Shown here piece by piece: positions 35,373 to 46,116 of a stretch of 64,000 bases of DNA. Each line of letters opens with the position of its first letter. The first letter of the stretch is position 1. The position numbers and the translations under genes were made by a program. The notes under the pieces are model-generated. The model did no database searches. It saw only the letters and a program-made list of their open reading frames with translations, and was not told where the DNA came from. The DNA lies in the NCBI GenBank assembly GCA_034440615.1, contig JAOTOM010005182.1:791001-855000 (forward strand). Reading direction: 5' to 3'. Source of the DNA: Ashinkailepas kermadecensis (lineage: Eukaryota > Arthropoda > Thecostraca > Neolepadidae).

Positions 35373-36600
35373 AAAATGATGGATACTTGATATATTTGTA
35401 CCACCCTGGGATAGTCTAGGCAGACCTGTTTTGCAACGTTTTTTTTCTCGAAAAGTTTGATTTCCGATTGGTTTCTGCTGCTTTTTCCAAAGCTGATTCC
35501 GAATATGGTCATAGAAAGTACAAAATCAAAAAAACTTTGACCTCACGGTTTGAAAAAAATTACGGTCTCGCTCCGTTTTGCTAATTTTGCCATCTCACAA
35601 GGAAATGGTGCACGAACAAAGGCAGAACTGGTGCTAGATGTTAGCAGCACTCCGCTGTTGACACATTACGACCAACTACACCTTTCTAACGCAATAGGTT
35701 GACCCAAAATATCGTCCTGATCCCCACCGAATCCATTGGTACCAATTGCCTACGGTAGATGGCGCTAGTGATGCGGCGGCCGCCTTCCGCCGCCTATACG
35801 GCGCTCACGCCACCGTTTTTCGATTCCAACAGGGATCACTTCATCTATAGAGGGTGAGGAACAGAGCAGAATGTCCCTAGTAATGGACAGGAGAGGTATG
35901 CCCCACCAATGTACGTCCCCCCCCCCGACGTATGCCGTGCCGATAATGTGAATCGCCTTAGAGCGCCCGGTTAGCCCTCCAGCTTAGGGTCTCAGCCCCT
36001 TCCTCTCCCAAGTCCACCGGTAGCCCCCGGACGAGACTGGCAACGCCTCTGGAGCAGAGACAGGTTTCCTCTGGCTTCAAGTGAGGGAGTAAATCACCTA
36101 TGTCCAAGTGGCAAATCTTGCAATCTTTTAGGAAGCTTCTTGCATATTCTTAGGACCAGAATGAACAGAATACAAAATTGAACAGACACAGAATTCAACC
36201 GAATGAACGATGAACAAAGTATGAACCGAGCTTTCCTTCACCTTCACCCATCGCCCCTCCCCGGGGAATCCGCTGAATATCCCAAGCGCAAACAACAGGA
36301 CATGTAATAGTACTCTTTGGTTTTGTTGAATTCCCTATTAATATGTTATCATTACAGCTACGACCGCACCGTAGGTGTCGACGCATTGGCGCGTCCATGA
36401 TGGCGATGGTTACAACACTGCACTTGTTCTGACACACGCACTGGCAAATGTCGCAAATGCCTTGGCGAAAACCATGAGAAAAAAAATCAATTGGGAATTA
36501 TTGACAAACTAGACCGGGGGAGGGGGGGGTAGGGGCGGGGATGGGGGAGGCGCAAATGAACGGCAGCACATATCGTTGTTTCAGTCCAGCTCACGACCGA
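35373..36600. other. Unassigned stretch
   Basis: No gene recognised. CGGCGGCCGCCTTCCGCCGCC near 35774 is GC-rich. GGCAACGCCTCTG at 36041-36053 is the reverse complement of a CAGAGGCGTTGCC end, like a hAT end, but no left partner was found. Confidence 0.4.
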
Positions 36601-36665
36601 AGCCCGCCGTCAGCCGCCGCCGTCAGCCGCCGTCAGCCGCCGCCGTCAGCCCGCCGACCGCAGCA
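36601..36665. repeat. (GCCGCCGTCA)n GC-rich short repeat
   Basis: Repeats of CAGCCGCCGCCGT and CAGCCGCCGT. Confidence 0.8.
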
Positions 36666-36796
36666 GCACCGCCGGAACACCCTCTTGTTGAGGCCGTAGC
36701 CATCCTGCCGGTCAGAGCCCATGACGGCTGCTGCTGCCTCCGATGTCGGCTTCACGGTGCGCTCTGTGAACTAGGCATGGCTGGGTACACCCGTCT

Positions 36797-37156
36797 TCAG
36801 GGGACATGAGGGAACTTCTGAAGTTCCTTCTCATCCATGTGCCTCGCGTGGATGAGAAAGAAGCCCGGGGGCTCTATACCATCCTCCGCTACAGCCCACC
36901 TGAGATCCGCCAATCTCTGTGCAGGTGCTGGCGCGGAGGTTGGCATGCGGGCTGTTGAATTCCATGTGTGCCTCCGGCAGGGGAGCTGGCGGATGGTCCT
37001 GATCAGGGCGACCTCCTCAGCTCTGATGTCCTCATCCTCGTCGCCCAGCATGGCCAGCACCATGCTTTCTGAATGCTCCATGAATGCGTTTCTGGTCAGG
37101 CTGTCCTGCGCCGTGACCAGTGGAGCACTAGTCAGATTCTGCCGTGGTTGTCTCAT
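36797..37156 (-). pseudogene. Protein-coding-like fragment of a possible multicopy family
   Basis: Open for 119 codons on the minus strand in GC-rich sequence. Contains AQDSLTRNAFMEHSESMVLA and MLGDEDEDIRAEEVALIRTI. From memory, a phrase of the kind 'HPENxLLAMLxDxxxxIRxxxxxxIL' recurs in uncharacterised, high-copy invertebrate proteins that may be mobile-element encoded; this is a recollection, not a search result. No start or complete domain is visible, and the neighbouring minisatellite begins 60 bp away. Could equally be a host exon. Confidence 0.35.
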
Positions 37157-37213
37157 CTGCTCGCAGAGGTGTCAGGGCTCGTCCACGACGTCGCTCCGGC
37201 TCTTGATGGCGAC

Positions 37214-38725
37214 CACAGCTGGCAAGTACACACTGACGACTTAGCGTACCAGCGTGGTCAGCTCAGCGGAACGTACACACTGACGACTTAGTGTGTCAGC
37301 GTGGTCAGCTCGGCGGCACGTACACACTGGCGACGTAGTGTGCCAGCGTGGTCAGCTCGGCGGCACGTACACACTGACGACGTAGTGCGCCAGCGTGGTC
37401 AGCTCGGCGGCACGTACACACTGATGACGTAGCGTATCAGCGTGGTCAGCTCGGAGGCACGTACACATTGACGACGTAGTGCACCAGCGTGGTCAGCTCG
37501 GCGGCACGTACACACTGACGACTTAGTGTGTCAGCGTGGTCAGCTCGGCGGAACGTACACACTGATGACGTAGTTAGCCAGCGTGGTCAGCTCGGCGGCA
37601 CGTACACACTGACGACGTAGCGTGTCAGCGTGGTCAGCTCGGCGGCATGTACACACTGACGACGTAGCGTGTCAGCATGGTCAGCTCGGCGGCACGTACA
37701 CACTGACGACGTAGCGTGTCAGCGTGGTCAGCTCGGCGGCATGTACACACTGACGACGTAGCGTGTCAGCATGGTCAGCTCGGCGGCACGTACACACTGA
37801 CGACGTAGCGTGTCAGCGTGGTCAGCTCGGCGGCACGTACACACTGACGACGTAGCGTGTCAGCGTGGTCAGCTCGGCGGCACGTACACACTGACGACGT
37901 AGCGTGTCAGCGTGGTCAGCTCGGCGGCACGTACACACTGACGACGTAGAGTGTCAGCGTGGTCAGCTCGGCGGCACGTACACACTGAAGACGTAGCGTG
38001 TCAGCGTGGTCAGCTCGGCGGCACGTACACATTGACGACGTAGCGTGTCAGCGTGGTCAGCTCGACGGCACGTACACACTGACGACGTAGTGCGCCAGCG
38101 TGGTCAGCTCGGCGGCACGTACACACTGACGACGTAGCGTGTCAGCGTGGTCAGCTCGGCGGCACGTACACACTGACGACGTAGTGCGCCAGCGTGGTCA
38201 GCTCGGCGGCACGTACACACTGACGACGTAGCGTGTCAGCGTGGTCAGCTCGGCGGCACGTACACACTGACGACGTAGTGCACCAGCGTGGTCAGCTCGG
38301 CGGCACGTACACACTGAAGACGTAGCGTGTCAGCGTGGTCAGCTCGGCGGCACGTACACATTGACGACGTAGCGTGTCAGCGTGGCCAGCTCGACGGCAC
38401 GTACACACTGACGACGTAGCGTGTCAGCGTGGTCAGCTCGGCGGCACGTACACACTAACGACGTAGTGCGCCAGCGTGGTCAGCTCGGCGGCACGTACAC
38501 ACTGACGACGTAGCGTGTCAGCGTGGTCAGCTCGGCGGCACGTACACACTGACGACGTAGTGCACCAGCGTGGTCAGCTCGGCGGCACGTACACACTGAC
38601 GACGTAGCGTGTCAGCGTGGTCAGCTCGGCGGCACGTACACACTGACGACGTAGTGCACCAGCGTGGTCAGCTCGGCGGCACGTACACACTGACGACGTA
38701 GCGTGTCAGCGTGGTCAGCTCGGCG
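37214..38725. repeat. 47-bp satellite array, about 32 units
   Basis: Unit beginning ACGTACACACTGACGACGTA and ending GTGGTCAGCTCGGCGGC, 47 bp. Two main variants, GTAGCGTGTCAGC and GTAGTGCRCCAGC, alternate in the second half, suggesting a dimeric higher-order unit. Ends about 240 bp before the 5' end of the LINE at 38964. Confidence 0.95.
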
Positions 38726-38963
38726 CCGGGGCACGGCTCAGCCATGAAGCATCGGAGAAGGCGGCTCTGAGCTGTGTACCAGTGCACCATGTTCAGCCTG
38801 CCGTGCACTCTCTGTGCGAGTTTGCTGCCACCATCACTCACCGCACACTTGGCGCACTTATACAAGCTGACCAAGCTGCTTTATATCGTGACCTGATGTG
38901 TGTGGATTTGTGGAGAGTGTTGTATTACTTTATCCGTGCTCCCGGGCGGCTCACCGGACGGCG

Positions 38964-40009
38964 CCAGATGTCGAGGTGGAAGCACGTCGGTGTGGAGCGC
39001 CTACTTACCAGATAAGTCGTTGCAGAACATGGCAGTATACTAGGCTAAACTGTGGATAGGTATTTAGCAATTACTTCTGTGCACATATTTGCATAGTTTT
39101 TATCTAATAAGTATTTTTACAAGCAAATTAGGCTATCTCAACCTAGCGAGGCTTCCCAGCGCCAGATTGTCTTTAGGTTATAAGTGTTGTTTGACTTCTG
39201 TGCTTTTTCATGTTCTAGCCTTTAGCTTTATAATTGTATTTAGCAATTACTTCTGTGGATATATTTTCATAGTTTTTATCTAATAAGTTGTTTTTTACAA
39301 GCAAATTAGGTTATAACAACCTAGCGAGGCTGCCCAGCGCCATTTTGTCTTTAAGTTATAAGTGCTGTTTGACTTCTGTGCTTTTTCATGTTCTAGCCTT
39401 TAGCCTTATACTTTTAACTGTCTAGCATAAGTAATATTCATCTAGTTGCCTAATTGTCTAGAAGACAATTGGATTAGACATTACAAAAAATATATAGAAG
39501 ACAGTTGGCTGTCTCTGTCTAGTGTGTCAGTGTTCTTGAGGTATTTCGATCATTATCTGGCAGTATAGGAGGTAGCCATTTATAGTCAATAATAGTCCGC
39601 GACTTTTTGTCTTCAGTTGTTTAACAAGTTGGTTTATTTTTCTTTAGAACCACACCACTTGTCAATTTCTGCACAGCGACCTTGTGTCAAGTGTTGACCA
39701 GTGCCAAGTGTTGATTGCCTATTGCGTTGTGTCAATTGTCAATTTAGTTATGAATAGGTTGCTTGTGCTCTGTCTTTTGTGTGAACTTCAAGTGCTTTTG
39801 ACTTAAGCGCATTCTGAAAACCAGCAGTGGATTACCTTGTAAGTTCCTGCATAGTTAGGAACTTGCATACATCTGAGCTTTGTCAGTTATTTTTATCTGC
39901 TCTGTTACTTTTGTATATCATTTTGTAGTAGGTCACTTTTCAATCCAAATCTAGGAATAAGCTGCAGCCTGTAGGATGGTTTCTACTAGGATGCAGTCAC
40001 TAGAGGAGG
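38964..40009 (+). mobile_element. CR1/L2-like LINE copy 2, segment 1 (5' UTR and start of ORF1)
   Basis: Matches copy 1 from about 289 (GTGGAGCGCCTACTTACCAG). The 5' UTR has a tandem duplication of about 177 bp (units beginning near 39062 and 39239, both with TTTAGCAATTACTTCTGTG) that copy 1 lacks. Breaks at 40009 within the first codons of ORF1 (CACTAGAGGAGG), where the hAT-n1 element is inserted, and resumes at 42427. Confidence 0.88.
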
Positions 40010-40523
40010 CAGAGGTCAAGAAAGTCGCCAACTTGCCTACGCTGGTAGGTAGCAAGATTGACCCTCAATATTTCACTCAAGTAGCAATTTATCCATGACG
40101 TATTGAAATAAAAAGAAGTGACTGGTCACGAATGCTTTCCACAAAAACTAAAAAACCAGTTCCACACTAACTGATTGCTTAATTAATACAGTACTATTTT
40201 GGTACTGAGTATCCGTTTACGAACCATATTATTCCAAGACCCGTCTCTATGTCATTTTATTGAGAAGGATGAATCGCCAACGCGTACTTCACCAGGTAAC
40301 AAGTGCTGGTAACTTTGATTATGTCTATTGGGCGTGATATGCACATAAAAAACATGTATTGCACGTGATAATACATTTCTAGGCCGTTAAATAATACATT
40401 AAACTATAATTAGTTGATTTATGGTCACATCAATGAAAAACTAGCAGCAGACACCCCCAAAGAGCCATAGTGCAGGAACAAATAACGCCAACGCGACTGC
40501 CAACGTCTGGGTAACATTACTTA

Positions 40524-41946
40524 AGGTTTTAAGCAGTAAGGTTTTAAAATTTGCGGGTGATTTGAAGATCTTTAGGGCAATAACAGGGCAAAATGAGCAG
40601 GTTTTGCTGCAGAAAGACTTAGACGAGCTAGTGAAGTGGTCTGAAAAATGGCAAATGAAGTTTAATTTTGATAAGTGCAAAGTCATGCATGTAGGTAGGC
40701 AGCATATGAAGGCTCCATACTTGATGGGTGGCCAAGTACTATCCGTGACTCAGCAGGAGAAGGACTTAGGTGTTATTTTGAACACAAAATTGGGGGCATC
40801 AGAACAGACCAAAGAAGCCAGGAAGAAGGCACTAAGAATGCTTGGGGCAATACAGAGGAATGTGTCATACAAAAGTGAGGAGGTCATCAGGAAGCTTTAC
40901 TGTGCATATGTCAGGCCACATTTGGAATACTGTGTCCAAGCTTGGTCCCCTAGTTATGAGAAAGATTGTTGGCTTTTAGAGAGAGTACAAAAGAGGGCAA
41001 CAAAAATGGTTAATGGTATAGGCAACCTGGAATATGAGGAAAAACTGAAGAAATTGAACATGTTTTCACTTAGATATAGAAGGCTGAGAGGAGATCTCAT
41101 CGAGGTTTTTAAATTTGTTCATGGTCAGGAACAGGGATATCTCAGGGAAATGTTTGAATTTAACAGAAATGATGCAATTAGAGGTCATCAATTCAAAATT
41201 AAAGTTAATCACAGCAGGACAAGGTTAAGACAGTCTTTCTTCACCAACAGGGTAGTAGAACACTGGAACCAGCTGCCAGGAACCATTGTCAGTAGCAACT
41301 CACTGAACATCTTTAAAAACGGCATAGACAATCATTATAAGAATAGGGGGATTGTTTTTCTGTATTCCAGGGAAGGTTGATTGACAGGGAGGAGTGGGAG
41401 TTGGGAGGAGTTTGTAATTGTTGACTGTGTTATGAAATAGCAAGTGAGTCTCTTATTAAGTCTAAATGATTTATAACTTTATATAGGGTGTACCTAGCAG
41501 TGGATTCAGCACCTTCCTTCGGGATGTGATACTGATGAGATTGTCTATGGTAGCACAATGGGTATGATGGGAGGAGTTTGTAATTGTTGAGTGTATTATG
41601 CAATAGCAAGTGAGTCTCTTATTAAGTCTGAACGCTTTATGAATTTCTGTGGGATGTGCCTAGCAGTGGATTCGGCACCTTCCTTCGGGATGTGATGCTG
41701 ATGAGGTTGTCTATGGTGGCACGATGGGTGTGATGGGAGGAGCTTGTGATTATTGAGGGTGTTAGGCGGTAGCAAGTGAGTGGTGTTAGATGGGCTGGGA
41801 TATATAGCTTCCTAGGAACTTGGGATAAGGGATTGATTGGGGTGGGAGTATGTACATTCTAGTACCTTTTCTAGATAGGCTTAACCCAGATGGGCCCCTG
41901 TGGCTCTTATTAAGCCTTAATACTTTATGACTTTATGACTTTATGA
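40524..41946 (+). mobile_element. CR1/L2-like LINE copy 4, 5'-truncated, inserted in hAT-n1 copy 2
   Basis: Begins inside RT motif C (KFAGDLKIF region) and runs to a tail of ACTTTATG repeated three times. The 3' UTR (about 41381-41946) is a different subfamily from copies 1 and 2: it carries two units of about 166 bp (each with CCTAGCAGTGGATTC and TTCCTTCGGGATGTGAT) plus a partial third. The junctions fall at ...ATTACTT and (GA)CTTGAGTTATC of the hAT element. Confidence 0.88.
40562..41380 (+). pseudogene. LINE copy 4 ORF2 C-terminal fragment (intact frame)
   Basis: 272 codons without a stop: KCKVMHVGRQHMKAPYL (RT motif D region), EKDLGVILNTKLGASEQ (motif E region), LYCAYVRPHLEYCVQAWSP and the C-terminal domain to VFLYSREG. 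Truncated upstream of the catalytic centre, so non-functional; the lack of stops implies a recent insertion. Confidence 0.85.
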
Positions 41947-41999
41947 CTTGAGTTATCTTGCGCCCGCGGTTCAGTCGGGTCGGCTATTTCAGCGCCGCC

Positions 42000-42075
42000 G
42001 CCCGCGGCCGGCGTGGCGGATTGGTAAAGCGTCGGAATATTATTAGAAGGTCCGTCGGTCGAATCCCGGGCGCGG
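42000..42075 (+). other. tRNA-like segment inside hAT-n1 copy 2
   Basis: GGCGTGGCGGATTGGTAAAG (box A-like) and GTCGGTCGAATCCCGGGC (box B-like). Same position as in copy 1. Immediately followed by the long inverted repeat at 42063-42252. Confidence 0.6.
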
Positions 42076-42252
42076 TGAGCACAACACTTTTCGTTATTTT
42101 TGCATGTAGGGTCAAAAGCTCGCGAAGCGAGCAGCACAGGTCAGATAAGCCGGCTACCGCCGGCTTATCTGACCTGTGTGCTGCTCGCTTCGCGAGCTTT
42201 TTGACCCCACATGCAAAAAGAACGAAAAGTGTTGTGCTCACCGCGCCCGGGA
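42063..42252. repeat. Long inverted repeat (about 92-bp arms, 4-6-bp loop)
   Basis: The left arm from CCCGGGCGCGGTGAGCACAA to GATAAGCCGGC and the right arm from GCCGGCTTATC back to CACCGCGCCCGGGAT are nearly perfectly complementary. Copy 1 of the same element (24185-24300) retains only the left arm and a short stub, so one arm was lost there or gained here. Confidence 0.92.
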
Positions 42253-42426
42253 TCTAGTATGTAATATAATATTGTAACATCTTTCCATTGTCTGGTCACA
42301 TAACATGGCGGCTGTAATGGAAGGATGGTGACAAAATAGTGTATGTTCATTTAAGCCGGACCCAGATAGCAGAAAGTGCATGTTTTGTTCTCGTAGGCAC
42401 CAGTCTAGAAACATTCTTGACCTCTG

Positions 42427-43320
42427 AGAGGAGGATGTTAGGGCACTTAAGGCAGAGCTTTCCAAGCTCAAGGCTGCCCTTGTTGCACATGGTAGGCAAG
42501 GAAAGACAACAAGTAGGGGTCAGTCTGCAGCAGGGGCATCCTATGCCCAGGTGGTCACAGGCTATCAGGTAACTGAGGCTTCCCCTGCTGTGGAGGTGGC
42601 TGGGATATCTGTTAGGAGTGTTCCTAGTGAAGAGAAGAGTTCTAGTTCAGGTAGCTACCAGGAGGGGCAGTGGTATAAAGTCAGGGGGTGGAGGATTTGA
42701 AGGCGCGAGCCTAAGCAAGGGGTCAGTGAGTGGCAGGTGGCAGGTGGTAGGAGTAGGAAGCAGTCTAGTCGAACAGCTCAGCAGGCAGGCATAGTAACAT
42801 CAAATGGGTTCCAGGCATTGCAGGACTGGCCCTAGGATAGTAGTAAGGAGACAGTGCTGATCGTAGACGACTCTCGTGTGCGGAATTTAGATAGGGTGTT
42901 CTGTAAAGGTCGGAGAGTCAGGAGATGCATCACCAGGCTTGGTGCCAAGGTCAACCTGGTGCCAGTGGTGGCACAGGCCACCAGTGAGCACCAGTTTAGT
43001 GCAGTTGTAGTGCAGGTAGGAGTAAATATCATAGGTCCTGCTACGAGTGAAGAGCTGCTGCAGGACTACAGGGCCTTTCTGGCCACCTTGAAACATAGCA
43101 ATAGCAGTGTCATTGTGACTGCTATTCTGCCTAGGGCTGGAGTCTCCCCTGAGTGGAGCTCTAGGGCACTGGCAGCCAATGCCAGGGTAGGTAGTCTCTG
43201 CCATGAGTTAGGTTTGACCTTTGTTGACAAGTGGTGCAGATTTTATGGATCATGGGACCTGTATCAGAGGGATGGTCTGCACTTCTCCGAGAAGAGGGTG
43301 CATGTGTTAAGCAAAGTATA
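42427..43320 (+). mobile_element. LINE copy 2, segment 2 (rest of ORF1)
   Basis: Continues ORF1 after the hAT insertion: KAELSKLKAALVAHGRQGK-like coiled coil, then the SGNH domain at about 42854-43320. The domain reads VLIVDDSRVRNLD, so the GDS motif has become DDS (Gly lost), while RDGLHFSEKR keeps the Asp and His. Ends at AGCAAAGTATA, where the antisense LINE copy 3 starts. Confidence 0.85.
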
Positions 43321-46116
43321 TAAAGTCATAAAGTCATAAAGTATTAAGGCTCAATAAGAGCCACAGGGGCCCATCTGGGTTAAGCCTATCTAGAAAAGGT
43401 ACTAGAAATGTACATACTCTCACCCCAATCAATCCCTAATCCCAAGTTCCTAGGAAGCTATATACCCCAGCCTATCTATCACCACTCACTTGCTACCGCA
43501 TAACACCCTCAACAATCACAAGCTCCTCCCATCATACCCATCGTGCCACCATAGACAATCTCATCAGCATCACATCCCGAAGGAAGGTGCCGAATCCACT
43601 GCTAGGCACACCCCACACAAATTCATAAAGCGTTCAGACTTAATAAGAGACTCACTTGCTATTGCATAATACACTCAACAATTACAAACTCCTCCCATCA
43701 TACCCATTGTGCTACCATAGACAATCTCATCAGTATCACATCTCGAAGGAAGGTGCTGAATCCACTGCTAGGTACACCCTATATAAAGTTATAAAGCGTT
43801 TAGACTTAATAAGAGACTCACTTGCTATTGCATAACACACTCAACAATTACAAACTCCTCCCAACTCCCATCTCCTCCCTGTCGATCAACCCTCCCTGGA
43901 ATACAGAAAAAACAAGCCCCTTATTCTTATAATGATTGTCTATGCCGTTTTTAAAGCTGTTCAGTGTGTTGCTACTGACAATGGTTCCTGGCAGCTGGTT
44001 CCAGTGTTCTACTACCCTGTTGGTGAAGAAAGACTGTCTTAACCTTGTCCTGCTGTGATTAACTTTAATTTTGAATTGATGACCTCTAATTGCATCATTT
44101 CTATTAAATTCAAACATTTCCCTGAGATATCCCTGTTCCTGACCATGAACAAATTTAAAAACCTCGATTAGATCTCCTCTCAGCATTCTATATCTAAGTG
44201 AAAACATATTCAACTTCTTCAATCTTTCCTCATATGCCAGGTTGCCTATAACATTAACCATTTTTGTTGCCCTCTTTTGTACTCTCTCTAAAAGCCAACA
44301 ATTTTTCTCGTAACTAGTAGACCAAGCTTGGACACAGTATTCCAAATGTGGCCTGACATATGCACAGTAAAGCTTCCTGATGACCTCCTCACTTTTGTAT
44401 GACACATTCCTCTGTATTGGCCCAAGCATTCTTAGTACCTTCTTCCTGGCTTCTTTGGTCTGTTCTGATGCCCCCAATTTTGTGTTCAAAATAACACCTA
44501 AGTCCTTCTCCTGCTGAGTAGTCACAGATAGTACATGGCCACGGAACAAGTATGGAGTCTTCATATGCTGCCTACCTACATGCATGACTTTGCACTTATC
44601 AAAATTAAACTTCATTTGCCATTTTTCGGACCACTTCACTAGTTCGTCTAAGTCTTTCTGCAGCAAACCCTGCTCATTGTGCCCTGTTATTGCCCTAAAG
44701 ATCTTCAAATCATCGGCAAATTTCAAAACCTTACTGCTTAGGCCACATTCAATGATATTCACATATATAATGAACAATAGTGGCCCCAGTACCGACCCCT
44801 GGGGGACTCCACTAAGAACATTTTGCCATGATGACTTTGTACCATTTAGCATCACTCTCTGCTGTCTATCTGAAAGCCACAACTCTATCCATTTTAGTAT
44901 GCTACCTGCAATACCATGGCCCTGAAGCTGCATCATTAACCGTTTATGGGGTACCTTGTCAAAGGCCTTACTAAAGTCAAGATATGCTACATCAACCTGA
45001 TTTCCCTGATCAAATTGTTCTGTAGCAAAATTCAAAAAGTCCAAGAGATTTGTGAGACACGATCGCCCTTTTCTAAACCCATGTTGAGTATCCTGAATCA
45101 ATCTGTTTCCTTCCAGAAAATAAACTATTCTATCCTTGATAATTGATTCGAGTACCTTGCAGACTAGGGATGTGAGGCTTACTGGCCTATAGTTTCCAAT
45201 TTTCCCTCTTTCTCCTTTCTTGAAAATAGGAACTACATTTGCCCTTTTCCAATCTGTTGAAATTTCATTTTGTGAAACTGATCTACAAAATATTATACTA
45301 AGTGGAATTGCCACTTCCTTTTCAGCTTCCCGCAATACCGTAGCATAAATTCCATCAGGTCCTGCTGCCTTGTTTGGCTTTATCTTTCTGATATAATTGA
45401 AAACAATATCACTATCAATGAAATCAACATCGTGTATCTGATCACCTGTCACTGAACTGTGGTTCACGGTTGGCAGATTAGTCACATCCTCCACTGTAAA
45501 CACTGATTTAAACTGCTTGCTCAGCTCCTCAACCATCTCACCATCCTCACTCAATATAGTCCCATTTACTTCCAGTGGACCAATTGTGCTTGAAACTTTA
45601 CTTAACTTGTAGAAAGTAAAGAACTTTTTACTGTCCCCATTACAGTTCCTAGCGAAATCCGATTCTTTTGTTCGCTTTGCTGCTCTGATTTTCTTCTTCA
45701 CAGCATCTCTACATTTTTGATACGACCTTAGATTTACGATATTTGAAGCTTCCTGAAATACTCTAAATGCATCTTTCTTAGCCTTAATTGCTTTCATCAC
45801 ATCTGGTGTAAGCCATGCTGGCTTTCCTACCCTTCTTTTGCGCCTTTGCTTTTGGGGGACATGTCTAATCTGAATTTCCCTCAAGTAAGATTTGAACTTT
45901 TCCCACATTTCACAGGCATTTAAATCAAAGAATTATTCTTCCCATTTTATGGCACTTAAAGCCTCTGTCATGCAGTCAAAGTCTGCCCTGTTAAAATTTG
46001 GAATCTTTGCCAAATTATCCTTGATTGTCCCTGCTACCTGTGCCTTGAATCTCACTATGTTATGGTCACTTCTTCCCAGAGTTTCTCCTACAGTCAAGTC
46101 TTGAACTAAATCACTT
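43321..46116 (-). mobile_element. CR1/L2-like LINE copy 3, antisense, 5'-truncated
   Basis: Reverse-strand element with its 3' end at 43321 (tail of ACTTTATG units) and its 5' truncation at 46116, inside the endonuclease domain (starts AAGTGATTTAGTTCAAGACT). The 3' UTR belongs to the same subfamily as copy 4, with 166-bp repeat units. It sits in LINE copy 2; about 300 bp of that host element (equivalent to 1706-2007 of copy 1) is missing at the insertion site. Confidence 0.9.
43848..45908 (-). CDS. LINE copy 3 ORF2: intact reverse transcriptase frame (686 codons)
   Basis: Longest intact frame in the window. RT blocks by residue: AAGPDG 182-187, YRPVSLTSLVCKVLE 240-254, HGFRKGRS 276-283, YLDFSKAFDKVPH 309-321 (motif A, catalytic D311), GVPQGSVLGPLLF 367-379 (motif B), KFADDLKIF 396-404 (motif C, both Asp present), NFDKCKVMHVG 435-445 (motif D), DLGVILNTKLG after 460. 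It ends in the usual LINE C-terminal region. The Met used here is not the original start: 8 codons upstream a single G-to-T change made a stop (TAA at 45933-45935), and the endonuclease lies before it, truncated. A protein from this frame would have RT but no endonuclease. No host function is implied. Confidence 0.88.
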   Translation of the reverse strand: MWEKFKSYLREIQIRHVPQKQRRKRRVGKPAWLTPDVMKAIKAKKDAFRVFQEASNIVNLRSYQKCRDAVKKKIRAAKRTKESDFARNCNGDSKKFFTFYKLSKVSSTIGPLEVNGTILSEDGEMVEELSKQFKSVFTVEDVTNLPTVNHSSVTGDQIHDVDFIDSDIVFNYIRKIKPNKAAGPDGIYATVLREAEKEVAIPLSIIFCRSVSQNEISTDWKRANVVPIFKKGERGKIGNYRPVSLTSLVCKVLESIIKDRIVYFLEGNRLIQDTQHGFRKGRSCLTNLLDFLNFATEQFDQGNQVDVAYLDFSKAFDKVPHKRLMMQLQGHGIAGSILKWIELWLSDRQQRVMLNGTKSSWQNVLSGVPQGSVLGPLLFIIYVNIIECGLSSKVLKFADDLKIFRAITGHNEQGLLQKDLDELVKWSEKWQMKFNFDKCKVMHVGRQHMKTPYLFRGHVLSVTTQQEKDLGVILNTKLGASEQTKEARKKVLRMLGPIQRNVSYKSEEVIRKLYCAYVRPHLEYCVQAWSTSYEKNCWLLERVQKRATKMVNVIGNLAYEERLKKLNMFSLRYRMLRGDLIEVFKFVHGQEQGYLREMFEFNRNDAIRGHQFKIKVNHSRTRLRQSFFTNRVVEHWNQLPGTIVSSNTLNSFKNGIDNHYKNKGLVFSVFQGGLIDREEMGVGRSL

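Larger units (their letters stand above)
40010..42426. mobile_element. hAT-like element hAT-n1, copy 2, inserted in LINE copy 2 and itself interrupted
   Basis: Left end CAGAGGTCAAGAA at 40010, right end TTCTTGACCTCTG at 42426, flanked by a perfect 8-bp duplication AGAGGAGG (40002-40009 and 42427-42434) of LINE ORF1 sequence. Uninterrupted LINE copy 1 has a single CTAGAGGAGGAGG here, confirming the empty site. Left part (40010-40522) matches 23568-24080; right part (41947-42426) matches 24075-24471. Between them is a 5'-truncated LINE. Confidence 0.9.

Noticed and set aside
36029..36053. Right end of another hAT-like element (GGCAACGCCTCTG)
   Set aside because: No matching left end or 8-bp duplication could be found nearby.
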